Origin: Larkinella humicola
GTDB taxonomy: Bacteria > Bacteroidota > Bacteroidia > Cytophagales > Spirosomataceae
Reading direction: 5' to 3'
Assembly (NCBI RefSeq): GCF_008727875.1
Contig: NZ_VTWS01000001.1
Location: 1,798,001 to 1,862,000 of the forward strand
Length of the DNA stretch: 64,000 bases
Positions 1 through 8,711 of this stretch are shown piece after piece. Every line of letters begins with the position of its first letter. Position 1 is the stretch's first letter. The notes beneath the pieces were generated by a model that ran no database searches, was not told the origin of the DNA, and was given only the letters and a program-made list of their open reading frames with translations. The position numbers and the translations under genes were made by a program.

Positions 1-972
1 CCGGGCCGGTTTGACCGTACCATCAGCATCGATAAACCGGATATTGTGGGTCGCGAAGCGATTTTCAAGGTCCACTTAAAACCGATCAAACTGAATACCG
101 ATGTGGATCCACGGGAACTGGCAGCTCAAACGCCCGGTTTTGCGGGGGCTGATATTGCCAATGTTTGTAACGAAGCGGCTTTGATTGCCGCCCGCCGAAA
201 CAAGGAATCGGTCGATATGCAGGACTTCCAGTACGCCATGGATCGCGTTATCGGGGGACTTGAGAAGAAAAATAAACTCATTGCACCGGAAGAAAAAGAG
301 ATTGTGGCCTATCACGAAGCGGGTCATGCCGTTACGGGCTGGTTTCTCGAACATGCCGATCCGCTGGTGAAGGTAACGATTGTTCCGCGTGGGGTAGCCG
401 CACTGGGTTATGCGCAGTATCTGCCCCGCGAACAGTATCTGTACCGTACGGAGCAGCTCATCGACGAGATGTGTATGACGCTCGGTGGCCGGGCTGCGGA
501 AGACAACGTCTTCGGTAAAATTTCGACCGGTGCCCTCAGTGATCTTGAACGGATTACGAAGCTGGCGTATAGCATGGTGACCATGTACGGAATGAATGAC
601 AAAATTGGTAACGTTTCGTTTTACGATTCAAAACAGAGCGAATACCAGTTCAACAAACCGTATTCAGAAGCAACTGCCGAAGCCATTGACGACGAAGTTC
701 GCAAGATTATCGACCAGGCTTACATTCGGACCAAAGCGTTGCTGGCCGAAAACCGGGCCGGTCTGGAAGCCGTAGCGAAAGAACTGCTGGAGAAAGAAAT
801 CCTCTTCCAGAAAGACCTCGTCCGGATTCTGGGTAAACGTCCTTTCCAGAAAGAAACGACGTATCAGGCGTACAAGAACAACAGCGAGGTGGTGGAGGAA
901 GTGATTGGAACGGAAAGCAAACCGGAACAAACCAAACCCCTGCCCACGCCGGATCTGCCAGCGTTGTCGTAA
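1..972 (+). CDS. ftsH: ATP-dependent zinc metalloprotease FtsH, 3' part (5' end outside window)
   Basis: Membrane-anchored AAA+ protease that degrades misfolded membrane proteins and selected cytosolic regulators. The reading frame is open from base 1 and begins inside the AAA module: the first residues carry PGRFDR, the arginine-finger region of the second region of homology. The lid domain follows, then the M41 peptidase domain with the zinc motif HEAGH at 313-327 and the later STGALSDLER segment, which supplies the acidic zinc ligand. An acidic, proline-rich tail ends the protein. The membrane segments and Walker motifs lie upstream of the window. A GTG at 46 is an internal codon and not a start. 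A strong hairpin follows the stop. Identification is secure; only the length is unknown. Confidence 0.97.
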   Translation, partial: PGRFDRTISIDKPDIVGREAIFKVHLKPIKLNTDVDPRELAAQTPGFAGADIANVCNEAALIAARRNKESVDMQDFQYAMDRVIGGLEKKNKLIAPEEKEIVAYHEAGHAVTGWFLEHADPLVKVTIVPRGVAALGYAQYLPREQYLYRTEQLIDEMCMTLGGRAAEDNVFGKISTGALSDLERITKLAYSMVTMYGMNDKIGNVSFYDSKQSEYQFNKPYSEATAEAIDDEVRKIIDQAYIRTKALLAENRAGLEAVAKELLEKEILFQKDLVRILGKRPFQKETTYQAYKNNSEVVEEVIGTESKPEQTKPLPTPDLPALS

Positions 973-994
973 GAGCCACAACAGAAGACTTAGT

Positions 995-1034
995 ATATGC
1001 AAAAAGCCGACCCCTGGGTCGGCTTTTTGCATAT
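995..1034. terminator. Hairpin terminator after ftsH
   Basis: A 19-bp perfect stem (995-1013 and 1016-1034) has only a two-base loop and contains GCAAAAAGCCGACCC with its complement, so a T-run lies in the descending arm. It begins 22 nt after the ftsH stop. The A/T runs are symmetric, so it could work in both directions. Confidence 0.85.
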
Positions 1035-1136
1035 CAGCCCGGTTTAGGCAGGCGCCGATCAAGGAATAAATGAAGAATAACACTAAAAACCGATAAAATC
1101 GTATTAAAAACGGAGTCATCGCTTTCCTATTTTTGA

Positions 1137-2159
1137 ATGCGTAACACCCGTTTTTTTACTGCCATGCCTGCGCCCTTAGGAGTTCTGCCTCTTTATACAC
1201 TTCCAGTATGGTTGTATTTAATGCTAACTTGTTCAGCGCTCACTCACCAGAACAAAAACCGGGCAGTTCAGAAAACGGACGATCCCCTCTCCCACCAGAT
1301 TGACCACTTCTGGCAGGAGACGGAACAGCAACTGAAACGCGAACCAATGACTAGTTTGGTAGAAGCCCGGCGTGATGCTCTCCCCTATAAGGTGTTCGCC
1401 GTAACGCTGACAAGCCTGGGCGGTGTTCGAATACGAGCCCTGTTATCACTTCCGATCGAAGGCGAATCGCTCGACAAAACAAAACGTTGGCCGGTTATTG
1501 TTACCGTACCCGGCTATGGCGGATCACAGCAGGGCATTATGTTAAGCGAATGCCAGCGTGGATATGCCATTTTACAGGTTTTCCCGCGCGGCCAGGGAGA
1601 ATCGGCCCCCTTCATGAAGCTAAACCAGGATGACAAACTGACCCTGAACACCGAACACCCCCAGGGAATGTATTACCAGGGGTGCTATGCAGATGTCATG
1701 CGTGCCATTGACTTTGCCGTGTCCAGACCGGAAATTGACCCCAGCCGGATCGCCCTGGCAGGAACGAGTCAGGGGGGCGGAATAGCGTTAGCAGTAGGCG
1801 CTATAGACGCCAGAGTAAAAGTGGTGGTAGCCCACGTACCTTTTCTCTGCAACTTTCGCCTTGCCGCTACCCTCCAGGGTTCACTCGTCAAGTCGCTCCT
1901 TGATAAAGCCGGCAAAAATAACGAACAGACGTTAGCGACCCTGGATTATTTCGACCCCTATCAGTTGGCGCACCGGTTTCATAAACCAGTATTCCTCAGC
2001 GCCGGAGGAAAAGATACGACTTGTCCCGAAGCCACAATCCAGTCTTTTTTCAAGCGCGTGAAAGGGAAAAAACAGCTCAAAACCTACCCGAATCTACCCC
2101 ATACGACCTGCCTGGATTTTTACAACCGAAGCTGGAAATGGCTGGATTGTCATTTGTAG
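1137..2159 (+). CDS. Alpha/beta hydrolase, acetyl xylan esterase (AXE1)-like
   Basis: Probable secreted or membrane-attached carbohydrate esterase of 340 residues. A hydrophobic N-terminal segment (about residues 16-34) resembles a signal peptide; a Cys at its end (LTCS) is a poor lipobox. The core matches the AXE1/cephalosporin-C deacetylase fold: an oxyanion strand with VPGYGG, the nucleophile elbow GTSQGG, the acid in GGKDTTCP and the catalytic His in LPHTT near the C-terminus. In known members these form a Ser-Asp-His triad that removes acetyl groups from xylo-oligosaccharides or similar esters. ATG 1137 was used; an in-frame ATG at 1164 is possible. It stands alone between ftsH and a convergent unknown gene, so the natural substrate cannot be inferred from context. 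Confidence 0.8.
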   Translation: MRNTRFFTAMPAPLGVLPLYTLPVWLYLMLTCSALTHQNKNRAVQKTDDPLSHQIDHFWQETEQQLKREPMTSLVEARRDALPYKVFAVTLTSLGGVRIRALLSLPIEGESLDKTKRWPVIVTVPGYGGSQQGIMLSECQRGYAILQVFPRGQGESAPFMKLNQDDKLTLNTEHPQGMYYQGCYADVMRAIDFAVSRPEIDPSRIALAGTSQGGGIALAVGAIDARVKVVVAHVPFLCNFRLAATLQGSLVKSLLDKAGKNNEQTLATLDYFDPYQLAHRFHKPVFLSAGGKDTTCPEATIQSFFKRVKGKKQLKTYPNLPHTTCLDFYNRSWKWLDCHL

Positions 2160-2170
2160 CTTCGTAAATG

Positions 2171-2947
2171 CTATTTGAACTTATACCCCGTCACATCGAA
2201 GGAGTGGTTGGCAGGGCCGAAAAAGATAAGTTTCAAGGTACTGGTGGCCGGTTTTCCGTTCACCTTCTCCGAATAGTATTCTTTCTTGGACTGAACCAGC
2301 AATTCGTTGGGTGCCAGCGACGACGAGAAATTGATGCTGTGGGCATCCGGAAGTTTGGCTTCCAGCGCCAGCTCGTTAAACAAATACAACGGGTACGAAT
2401 TGAACGGCACTTCGGCAACCCACAGCCATTCGGTGTCGGAACGGCCCAGACTGGCCTTGTATTCGGACGCAGTCAGGCCGTATTGACTTCCTTCGCGACC
2501 GGTCGGGTGATAGCGCTTCTGGAATCGGTTCCGGCAGGCAGCGACCCGATTGGGGGCATAATAGGCGCTGCCAACGTTGTAGCGCATGATAATTTTGCCT
2601 TCATACTTGTCGGCCACGTAAACCCGGTAGCTGCCATCGGGCTGGCCCGTCACGAACGTGTAGCCACCTACCACCCCCGGAAAACTCAGATTCGCCAGTT
2701 TCCGGTCGAAACCGAACTGACCGGTTTTTGAATTTAATAAAACCTGATACCGCACCACGGAACCATTGTAATCGGTTTGTTCATACACCAGCACCCGATC
2801 AAACACCAACTTCTCGACCACCGCCGGTGGATTTTTTGTTACTGCTACCATCGCCAGGGGCGACTGAGCCTGTACCCGTTGACTTCCTTCCTCTCCTACA
2901 CCCATGAATCCTACCACACCAATGAAGGCAATAAACCAATTTTTCAT
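2171..2947 (-). CDS. Secreted protein of unknown function
   Basis: A 258-residue protein that I do not recognise. The N-terminus is a signal-peptide-like stretch (MKNWFIAFIGVVGFMGVG) followed by a VQAQ cleavage-like site, so export to the periplasm or outer membrane is likely. The rest is rich in Tyr, Asn and beta-prone residues, with no catalytic motif I can name and no membrane segment after the signal. It is convergent with the esterase gene (11-nt gap) and divergent from lpxH, with which it shares a short upstream region. Function unknown. Confidence 0.7.
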   Translation of the reverse strand: MKNWFIAFIGVVGFMGVGEEGSQRVQAQSPLAMVAVTKNPPAVVEKLVFDRVLVYEQTDYNGSVVRYQVLLNSKTGQFGFDRKLANLSFPGVVGGYTFVTGQPDGSYRVYVADKYEGKIIMRYNVGSAYYAPNRVAACRNRFQKRYHPTGREGSQYGLTASEYKASLGRSDTEWLWVAEVPFNSYPLYLFNELALEAKLPDAHSINFSSSLAPNELLVQSKKEYYSEKVNGKPATSTLKLIFFGPANHSFDVTGYKFK

Positions 2948-3032
2948 ATCATCTCTGCAAACTGTGGGTTAATCGACGGTCTCGCCGTTGAGAATGCAAT
3001 ATCCGAGTTTCGGAGGTAAAGAAGCAATGTGT

Positions 3033-3040
3033 TACCTTTG
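3033..3040 (+). promoter_or_regulatory. Putative -7 element for lpxH
   Basis: TACCTTTG fits the Bacteroidota sigma -7 consensus TAnnTTTG and lies 19 nt before the ATG at 3060. No convincing -33 TTG is visible. Its position argues against an upstream in-frame TTG start at 2988. Confidence 0.5.
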
Positions 3041-3059
3041 TATTCCTGAAAAAATATTC

Positions 3060-3839
3060 ATGCCATCGATTGAACCCCTACCGCTCCCGCCGGACCGAGC
3101 CGTTTACTTTGCTTCCGACTTCCATTTAGGAATGCCTACGCCCCCCATTAGCCGGGAACGGGAACGCCGGGTGATTCGCTGGCTTGACCTGGTCAGCAAG
3201 GATGCCGAAGCCATTTTTCTGGTCGGCGATGTCTTTGACTTCTGGTTTGAATACAAACACGTGATTCCCAAAGGTTTCACCCGCCTGCAGGGGAAGCTGG
3301 CCGAATTGTCAGATGCCGGTGTTACCATAAAGCTTTTCTCCGGAAATCACGATATGTGGATGGCGGACTATTTTACCGAAGAGATGGGGATTCCGGTTTA
3401 CCGGCTGCCAAAATCCTACCAGATTGGCGATAAACATTTCCTGGTGGGTCACGGCGATGGCCTGGGGCCTGGCGATTTCAAGTATAAGCAGCTCAAAAAA
3501 ATATTTGAGAATGGACTGGCCCGGTGGTTGTTCCGCTGGCTTCATCCCGATATCGGTGTTCTTTTCGGCAATGGCTGGTCGCGCAGCCGCAAAGCCGCCG
3601 AGCAGCATAAAACGGATGTATTCAGAGGAAATGAACAGGAGTGGCTCTGGCAGTATTGCAAGGAAATGGAAGCCATCCAGCACCATGATTACTACATTTT
3701 TGGCCACCGCCACCTGTCGCTGGACCTGAAAGTGACCGAAAACAGCCGGTATATCAATCTGGGAGAATGGATTACCCTTAATACCTACGCCCGGTTTGAC
3801 GGACAAACCACAAAGTTGTTGACGTTCGAAGGGAAGTAG
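3060..3839 (+). CDS. lpxH: UDP-2,3-diacylglucosamine diphosphatase (LpxH family)
   Basis: Calcineurin-like metallophosphoesterase that hydrolyses UDP-2,3-diacylglucosamine to lipid X and UMP at the cytoplasmic membrane in lipid A synthesis. The metal-binding motifs appear in order: ASDFHLG near the N-terminus, GDVFDFWFEY, GNHD, GHGD, and GHRH near the C-terminus. The GDVFDFWFEY form is characteristic of LpxH-type enzymes. The frame extends upstream to TTG 2988, but ATG 3060 starts right before the conserved core and follows a TAnnTTTG promoter, giving 259 residues, close to the family norm. Expected to be essential for outer-membrane biogenesis. A distant paralogue acting on another nucleotide substrate is less likely. 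Confidence 0.88.
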   Translation: MPSIEPLPLPPDRAVYFASDFHLGMPTPPISRERERRVIRWLDLVSKDAEAIFLVGDVFDFWFEYKHVIPKGFTRLQGKLAELSDAGVTIKLFSGNHDMWMADYFTEEMGIPVYRLPKSYQIGDKHFLVGHGDGLGPGDFKYKQLKKIFENGLARWLFRWLHPDIGVLFGNGWSRSRKAAEQHKTDVFRGNEQEWLWQYCKEMEAIQHHDYYIFGHRHLSLDLKVTENSRYINLGEWITLNTYARFDGQTTKLLTFEGK

Positions 3840-3979
3840 TTTTCGGTATACGGTTTTCGCTGAGCCTTCGTTACGGTGGCTAAACCATATGCTCAATATC
3901 AAATATGGAACAACAAATATTGAATGTGGAAGGCATCAGCCACAGGAACGACAGCCCGGCGAAAACCGTACACCGAAAA
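3840..3979. repeat. Intergenic inverted repeat, accgaaaaccg family copy 1
   Basis: Arms 3840-3860 and 3959-3979 are 21 bp with one mismatch, built on TTTCGGTATACGGTTTTCGC and its complement, separated by about 98 nt. A GTGGCTAA/CAGCCAC pair lies inside. The element fills the gap between convergent lpxH and the 3981 gene. Related sequence occurs at 43737-43860 and 51361-51460. Confidence 0.7.
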
Positions 3980-3980
3980 C

Positions 3981-4712
3981 TTAATTATTCTTCAGAATAT
4001 CCTGCCGGGACAAGCCTTCCGGTGGGGTGGCGTTGAGCTCCTGCCGGAAATCTTTTTTCTTTAAATCGCCGTTTTTAACCGACTTGATGAAACTCGCCCA
4101 GGCAAACGGATTCAGAAAAGGAATTGTGGTCATTTGTGAACGACCCGTTATCGATTCCCGGCCAAACCACTGCTGATTCAGGTAATACCGGTAATTTCCG
4201 GCGGCACTCATAGGCGTCAAAGCTGCCAATCGCTGCATGGATTCGGCGCTGAGGTTCCGGGCCATGTTTTCCCGTTCTTTTTCGTCCGGCAGTTTCAGGT
4301 TGACAAACGCCTGCTTGAAGAGTTCTTCCGTTGGATACGGATACACTTTTACTTCGGTCAGCATCTGCACATCTTCCTGCATCGCCACCACCGCCGAATA
4401 GGACTGTTCCGCCAGCCGACGCGGAATGATGTGGTACTGTTTCTTGAACCCGAGGTAACTGAACACAATGCTGTCGCCCGGCAAAACCGGAATGGCAAAG
4501 TACCCAATGCTGTTGGACAACACGCCCCGACCCGCGCGTGGAATGGAAATATAGGCTTCCGGCAATGGCTCAGACGTTTTTCCGGCCGTAATAATCCCCG
4601 TAAACATAATCAGTTTTTCCTGCCCCTGCGCCCGCGCGGTGTGGCTGGTAGTCAGCATTAATCCCGACGCAAGGGTCAGAATCGTAATAAGTTGTATGAA
4701 AGAAGTCTTCAT
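3981..4712 (-). CDS. Carboxypeptidase-regulatory-like domain secreted protein
   Basis: A 243-residue exported protein. A signal peptide (about residues 1-28, ending near TARAQ) precedes a CarboxypepD_reg-like beta-sandwich (roughly 38-115) with the family's hallmark order: FTGIITAGKTSEPLPEAYI, a GVLSNSIGYFAIPV turn, and an FSYLGFKKQ strand. The C-terminal half is charged and helical, with no motif I recognise. Proteins with this domain alone are common in Bacteroidota envelopes; the domain also forms the N-terminus of SusC-type receptors, but no TonB plug or barrel is present here. It lies 91 nt downstream of cdsA on the same strand and may be co-transcribed. Precise role unknown. Confidence 0.75.
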   Translation of the reverse strand: MKTSFIQLITILTLASGLMLTTSHTARAQGQEKLIMFTGIITAGKTSEPLPEAYISIPRAGRGVLSNSIGYFAIPVLPGDSIVFSYLGFKKQYHIIPRRLAEQSYSAVVAMQEDVQMLTEVKVYPYPTEELFKQAFVNLKLPDEKERENMARNLSAESMQRLAALTPMSAAGNYRYYLNQQWFGRESITGRSQMTTIPFLNPFAWASFIKSVKNGDLKKKDFRQELNATPPEGLSRQDILKNN

Positions 4713-4803
4713 GTCTTAATTGTAAAACGCCGGTCTCAGGGGCGTATTGTCCAGGTTTAGGGATCAATGTCCGCGGATTGGCCGTGCTGCCCCGCATCCA
4801 TTT

Positions 4804-5637
4804 TCACGCAAACAGTTTCAAAAAAGTAATGATAAACGGTGCCGCCAGCAGCAAACCGTCGAACCGGTCTAAAAAACCGCCGTGGCCCGGAATCGTCGAA
4901 CCGGAATCCTTGATGGCAATGCTGCGCTTGAACAGCGACTCGACCAGATCCCCGTAGGTTCCCGTAACCACGATGATGGCGCCGACACAGTACCACTCCC
5001 ACGGCCGCAGATCATCGACAAAAATAGTCAGAAAAAAGGCGATAACCGCAGCCGCCAGGGCTCCGCCAACCGCTCCTTCCCACGATTTCTTGGGCGATAC
5101 GCGTTCAAATAATTTCCGTCGACCGAATTTTGTCCCGGCAAAATACGCCCCGATGTCGCTCGCCCACAACAGCACCAGGCAGCCCAGCATCAAACCCGGA
5201 TGATAGGTGCCACCCCGCAAGGCCAGCACATTCAGCAAGGCGAAAGGCACGGCGACGTAAATCAATCCCAGAAAGGTAAACCCAATGTTGGTAAACGGTT
5301 TTAGATCCCGCTTTTTATAGAGCTTAATCAAAAAAATCATGGATGCCGCCGGACAGATCAGGAAATAACTATCGTAATCAACGATCTGTTTTTCAATAAG
5401 ATACGTCAATATACAAATCAAACACCCTACCGCCGTACCGTAATACGTCAGGGGCTGATTGCCATCCAGACCCAGTAATTTATAAAACTCCAGTTGCGTC
5501 AACGCACTAATGGCACAGAACAACAAGGCAAACGTCCAGTCACTATACCAAATGCCAAATAAGATGATGATGACGCCGACAGCCGCAGCAATAACGCGCT
5601 GTTGCAGATTCGTCATCCGATTTAAACGTTCTTTCAT
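4804..5637 (-). CDS. cdsA: Phosphatidate cytidylyltransferase
   Basis: Integral membrane enzyme making CDP-diacylglycerol from CTP and phosphatidic acid, the entry step to phospholipid synthesis. The 277-residue protein has about seven or eight hydrophobic segments. The CdsA signature is near the C-terminus: SPKKSWEGAVGG, then GDLVESLFKRSIAIKDSG and PGHGGFLDRFDGL, which hold the conserved Ser, Lys and Asp residues that bind metal and CTP. ATG 5637 was used; a second in-frame ATG at 5616 is equally plausible. The carboxypeptidase-like gene follows on the same strand. Identification is secure. Confidence 0.95.
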   Translation of the reverse strand: MKERLNRMTNLQQRVIAAAVGVIIILFGIWYSDWTFALLFCAISALTQLEFYKLLGLDGNQPLTYYGTAVGCLICILTYLIEKQIVDYDSYFLICPAASMIFLIKLYKKRDLKPFTNIGFTFLGLIYVAVPFALLNVLALRGGTYHPGLMLGCLVLLWASDIGAYFAGTKFGRRKLFERVSPKKSWEGAVGGALAAAVIAFFLTIFVDDLRPWEWYCVGAIIVVTGTYGDLVESLFKRSIAIKDSGSTIPGHGGFLDRFDGLLLAAPFIITFLKLFA

Positions 5638-5804
5638 GTAGAAAGTTAACTACAAATCAGGGTGGTTTATCCGGCGAAAATAACAAAATACGAACACCTC
5701 GTTCCTACCCTGGTTTCTCTTTCCGTCTATTTTTAACTTTATTTACACTTCTCAATCATTAGAGTTGGATTTGCCAGCGTTCTACTCACCGATCCCTGCC
5801 CTGT

Positions 5805-6335
5805 ATGCTCCTAGTCCTGCTAAGCCTGTTTTTTCAATTGACAGGAAATAACCCGCAACCCGAAAATGACCTTCGCTCCCTCCATTGGGGCATGAGCAGC
5901 AAAGAGGTTCAGGCCGTTGAACAGACGGCTCCTTTTCGGATTACGGATACCACCCTTCTGTATCGTCAGCGCTGGTTTTATAACTTTCCGGCTTCGGTGA
6001 AATTTGCCTTCGTCAACGATCAGCTCGCCGGTGCCCTCTACATATTCACCGACCGTCATGTCCGCGCCCAACAACATTGGGATGAGTATCAAACGCTGGT
6101 TAAAACCCTGTCGGATCGCTACGGCCCTCCTTCCGGCGACTACTGGTCGTGGAACTATCCTCTCTACAAAGACCGCCCCGAACGCTACGGGGATGCCGTT
6201 CTGCTGAGTCATCTGAGCCGATCGAGCATCTGGGAAACCGCCCGCACCGTGGTGACCCTTGAAATGTCCGGTAAACCCAAAGAGGGCATTTATACCGTGA
6301 TTTCCTACGCGAAAAAAAATGATGACAAAAAATAA
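5805..6335 (+). CDS. Small exported protein of unknown function
   Basis: A 176-residue protein with a short hydrophobic N-terminus (MLLVLLSLFFQLTG) that could be a signal peptide. The mature part begins LRSLHWGMSSKEVQAVE, a pattern seen in several unnamed envelope proteins in which a RWGMS/KEEV segment precedes a small alpha/beta domain. Trp- and Tyr-rich strands follow (YWSWNYPLYKD), then a final IYTVISYAKK strand. No catalytic residues stand out. It is divergent from cdsA and convergent with the DUF2007 gene. Function not known. Confidence 0.65.
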   Translation: MLLVLLSLFFQLTGNNPQPENDLRSLHWGMSSKEVQAVEQTAPFRITDTTLLYRQRWFYNFPASVKFAFVNDQLAGALYIFTDRHVRAQQHWDEYQTLVKTLSDRYGPPSGDYWSWNYPLYKDRPERYGDAVLLSHLSRSSIWETARTVVTLEMSGKPKEGIYTVISYAKKNDDKK

Positions 6336-6382
6336 ATGACCAATCACGAACAGGTTTGCCTCTGCGTTGATAATTGGTCATT
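6335..6382. terminator. Inverted repeat between convergent genes
   Basis: AATGACCAAT at 6335-6344 and ATTGGTCATT at 6373-6382 are perfect complements with a 28-nt spacer. The left arm overlaps the stop region of the 5805 gene, and a TTTTC run follows the right arm. Its place between convergent genes fits a weak bidirectional terminator. Confidence 0.4.
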
Positions 6383-6388
6383 CGCTTT

Positions 6389-6598
6389 TCAATATTCCAG
6401 ATCCGCCGAAATCAGGTAAATTTTAGCGATGGCGGCATCCTCGGTCTGCACATACACTTCGCAGTTCCCCAGGAGGTAGTTACTATCTTTTTTATTGACA
6501 ACAACGGCATTGATTTCGTGCTCGGCTAACAACACTTTTGCCAATTCGGCGCGGTAGATGGTAGGTGTCACCAGTACTTTCTCCCACTGATCAGACAT
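6389..6598 (-). CDS. DUF2007-family small protein
   Basis: A 69-residue soluble protein. The pattern WEKVLVTPTIYRAELAKVLLAEHEINAVVVNKKDSNYLLG, given here only as the run from TPTIYRAELA to NKKDSNYLLG, fits the DUF2007 fold (ferredoxin-like, described as a putative signal-transducing protein). Biochemical function is unknown for the family. Its start codon lies inside the end of the upstream CPBP protease gene (8-nt overlap), so the two are probably co-transcribed and translationally coupled. Confidence 0.8.
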   Translation of the reverse strand: MSDQWEKVLVTPTIYRAELAKVLLAEHEINAVVVNKKDSNYLLGNCEVYVQTEDAAIAKIYLISADLEY

Positions 6599-7547
6599 AG
6601 GGTTGGGACGACGATTGATTCGTTTTTCGAAAAAAAGCTAAAAAACCTATGGTTAAAAGTAGTGAAATTAACGCGCCGGTCAAAGGAACCGAATTCGTAT
6701 TTTCAATATCGACCGAAATCATCTGCCGGTGGTATAACCACACCATCAATACCGTAAACCCGTTGTTTACCGCATGTGCCAGGATAGGAACCCAGATGTT
6801 GCCCGACCAGACGTAGACATACCCGAACAGTGCACCCAGCAACATTCGCGGGACAAACCCGTAAAACTGGACGTGAATCGCACTGAAAATCAGGGCCGAG
6901 ACCCAGATCGCAACGTGCACATTTCTCGTCCACTGAGCCAGTTTTCGCTGCAACATGCCCCGGAACAAAACCTCTTCACCAATACCGGGAATGATGGCAA
7001 TCACCACCAATGCAATCACCAGATCGAGGGGAGAGCTAAAATTGGTCAGGAACGTCGTCAGGCCGGAAATCTGGTCTTCTTTCTGTTTCATCCACTGTTC
7101 CAGCCCGGCCAGACTGTCTGGAAAATCGATGTTTTGATTCCACTCGATGATCAGTCCGTTCAAGGGCATGAAAGTGACGGTCAGCAGGGCCACCAAACCC
7201 ACCGACTGCACCGCCGTCAGAGGCCGGGAATTGAACTCCGACCACGATTTGCGTTCGATCCAGCGGAGGTACAACACGCAGGGAAGCAGAAACGAACACA
7301 GGTGGCTCACGGCCTGAATCAGCATCAGCAAATGCCAGCTCCCCGGATAATCGGCGGGATTCGTCAAAATACCGGTAATATCCGTCACGGAGGTGTTGCC
7401 GCTGGCCGATGCCCAGGCAGTCAGGAATACCCCGGCCAGTAAACCGCCCAGTGACATGCCCAGCAAAACAAACCCCAGCAGAACCAACAGGCTACGAAAC
7501 GGATGCAGGGGGGGATTGGACGAAGGAGTCAGGCGGAAGTCTTCCAT
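6591..7547 (-). CDS. CPBP family intramembrane metalloprotease
   Basis: A 318-residue polytopic membrane protein with about eight hydrophobic segments. The CPBP/Abi signature is present: GIGEEVLFRGMLQ supplies the EExxxR motif, FSAIHVQFYG the second motif with its His, and LAHAVNNG the third. Known members include Rce1-type CAAX proteases and bacteriocin-immunity proteins; targets in Bacteroidota are mostly unknown. It lies first in a two-gene unit with the DUF2007 protein, overlapping it by 8 nt. Family assignment is firm, substrate unknown. Confidence 0.88.
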   Translation of the reverse strand: MEDFRLTPSSNPPLHPFRSLLVLLGFVLLGMSLGGLLAGVFLTAWASASGNTSVTDITGILTNPADYPGSWHLLMLIQAVSHLCSFLLPCVLYLRWIERKSWSEFNSRPLTAVQSVGLVALLTVTFMPLNGLIIEWNQNIDFPDSLAGLEQWMKQKEDQISGLTTFLTNFSSPLDLVIALVVIAIIPGIGEEVLFRGMLQRKLAQWTRNVHVAIWVSALIFSAIHVQFYGFVPRMLLGALFGYVYVWSGNIWVPILAHAVNNGFTVLMVWLYHRQMISVDIENTNSVPLTGALISLLLTIGFLAFFRKTNQSSSQPYV

Positions 7548-7618
7548 AATTGCTGTAAATTTACGCCCAAACTGGTCAGGAATTCAAAACCGCACCGGTT
7601 TTTTATAGAATCGGCTCA

Positions 7619-7649
7619 CACCGGTCAGGTTTTGAAAACCTGACCGGTG
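7619..7649. repeat. Perfect 15-bp intergenic palindrome
   Basis: CACCGGTCAGGTTTT (7619-7633) is followed by one base and its exact complement (7635-7649). A third, diverged half (ATGACCGGT) follows at about 7663, and related half-sites (GGTCAGG, CACCGG) precede it from about 7575. It lies between the divergent CPBP protease and dusB genes, so it is not placed as a terminator for either; it may be a protein-binding palindrome or a REP-like element. Confidence 0.6.
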
Positions 7650-7708
7650 CACGTCTGAAAACATGACCGGTTGGCGAACATCTTTTGAAAACGCATTGTT
7701 AGCGCTAT

Positions 7709-8698
7709 ATGGTTAAAATTGGCACAATCGAACTGGGAGACTTTCCCCTGCTGCTGGCTCCGATGGAGGATGTGAGCGATCCGCCGTTCCGTGCGGTGTG
7801 CAAGGCCAATGGGGCGGATTTGATGTATACGGAGTTCATTTCGTCGGAAGGACTCATTCGCGACGCAGCCAAAAGCGTCCGGAAACTGGACATTTTTGAA
7901 TACGAACGCCCCATCGGGATTCAGTTGTTCGGGTCGGATATCGAAACGATGCGGGCCTGCGCCGAAATTGCAAGCCGCGCCAACCCGGATCTGATCGACA
8001 TCAATTACGGCTGCCCGGTCAAAAACGTAGCGTGCCGGGGTGCGGGAGCGGCTTTGTTGCAGGATATTCCGAAGATGGTGAAAATGACCGAAGCCGTCGT
8101 GAAAGCCACGCATCTGCCCGTCACGGTGAAAACCCGCCTGGGCTGGGACGACAATACCCGGAACATCATGGAAGTGGCCGAACGGTTGCAGGATATTGGT
8201 ATTCAGGCTCTTACGGTACACGGTCGGACCCGGGTGCAAATGTACAAGGGCGACGCCGACTGGACGCTCATTGGTCGGGTGAAAGAAAACCCCCGCATTA
8301 CGATTCCGATTTTCGGCAACGGCGACATCGATAGCCCTGAAAAAGCGCTGGCATACAAAAATCAGTACGGCGTCGACGGGATTATGATTGGGCGGGCCAG
8401 CATTGGCTACCCCTGGATCTTTAATGAAATCAAGCATTTCCTCCGAACCGGCGAACACCTGGCAGCTCCAACCCTTGCCGACCGGGTGGCCATTTGCAAG
8501 CAACACCTTGACTTTTCGATTCGCTGGAAAGGGGAAAAAACCGGCATTTTCGAAATGCGCCGGCACTATACCAACTACTTCAAGGGGTTAGAGAATTTCA
8601 AACCGTTCCGGCTCCGGCTCGTGCAGGCGGATACCTACGGAGAAATTGCCGGTATTCTGGACGAAATCACGGAAATATATGAAGTCGAAACGGTTTAA
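7709..8698 (+). CDS. dusB: tRNA-dihydrouridine synthase
   Basis: FMN-dependent TIM-barrel enzyme that reduces uridine to dihydrouridine in the D-loop of tRNAs using NADPH. The 329-residue length is typical. Visible motifs are LAPMEDVSDPPFR at the N-terminus, INYGCPVKNV with the catalytic Cys, LPVTVKTRLGWD, LTVHGRTRVQMYKG, GNGDI and GIMIGRASIG (FMN phosphate binding). The helical RNA-binding domain follows. DusB is the usual Bacteroidota member; another Dus paralogue cannot be excluded. The start is ATG 7709. Confidence 0.92.
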   Translation: MVKIGTIELGDFPLLLAPMEDVSDPPFRAVCKANGADLMYTEFISSEGLIRDAAKSVRKLDIFEYERPIGIQLFGSDIETMRACAEIASRANPDLIDINYGCPVKNVACRGAGAALLQDIPKMVKMTEAVVKATHLPVTVKTRLGWDDNTRNIMEVAERLQDIGIQALTVHGRTRVQMYKGDADWTLIGRVKENPRITIPIFGNGDIDSPEKALAYKNQYGVDGIMIGRASIGYPWIFNEIKHFLRTGEHLAAPTLADRVAICKQHLDFSIRWKGEKTGIFEMRRHYTNYFKGLENFKPFRLRLVQADTYGEIAGILDEITEIYEVETV

Positions 8699-8711
8699 CG
8701 AGCGTTTCTAT

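Noticed and set aside
2168-2731. Open frame of 187 codons on the plus strand
   Set aside because: Overlaps the opposite-strand secreted protein, which has a signal peptide and better context.
7625-8566. Long open frame (313 codons) on the minus strand
   Set aside because: Antisense to dusB, no family pattern, composition typical of a shadow frame.
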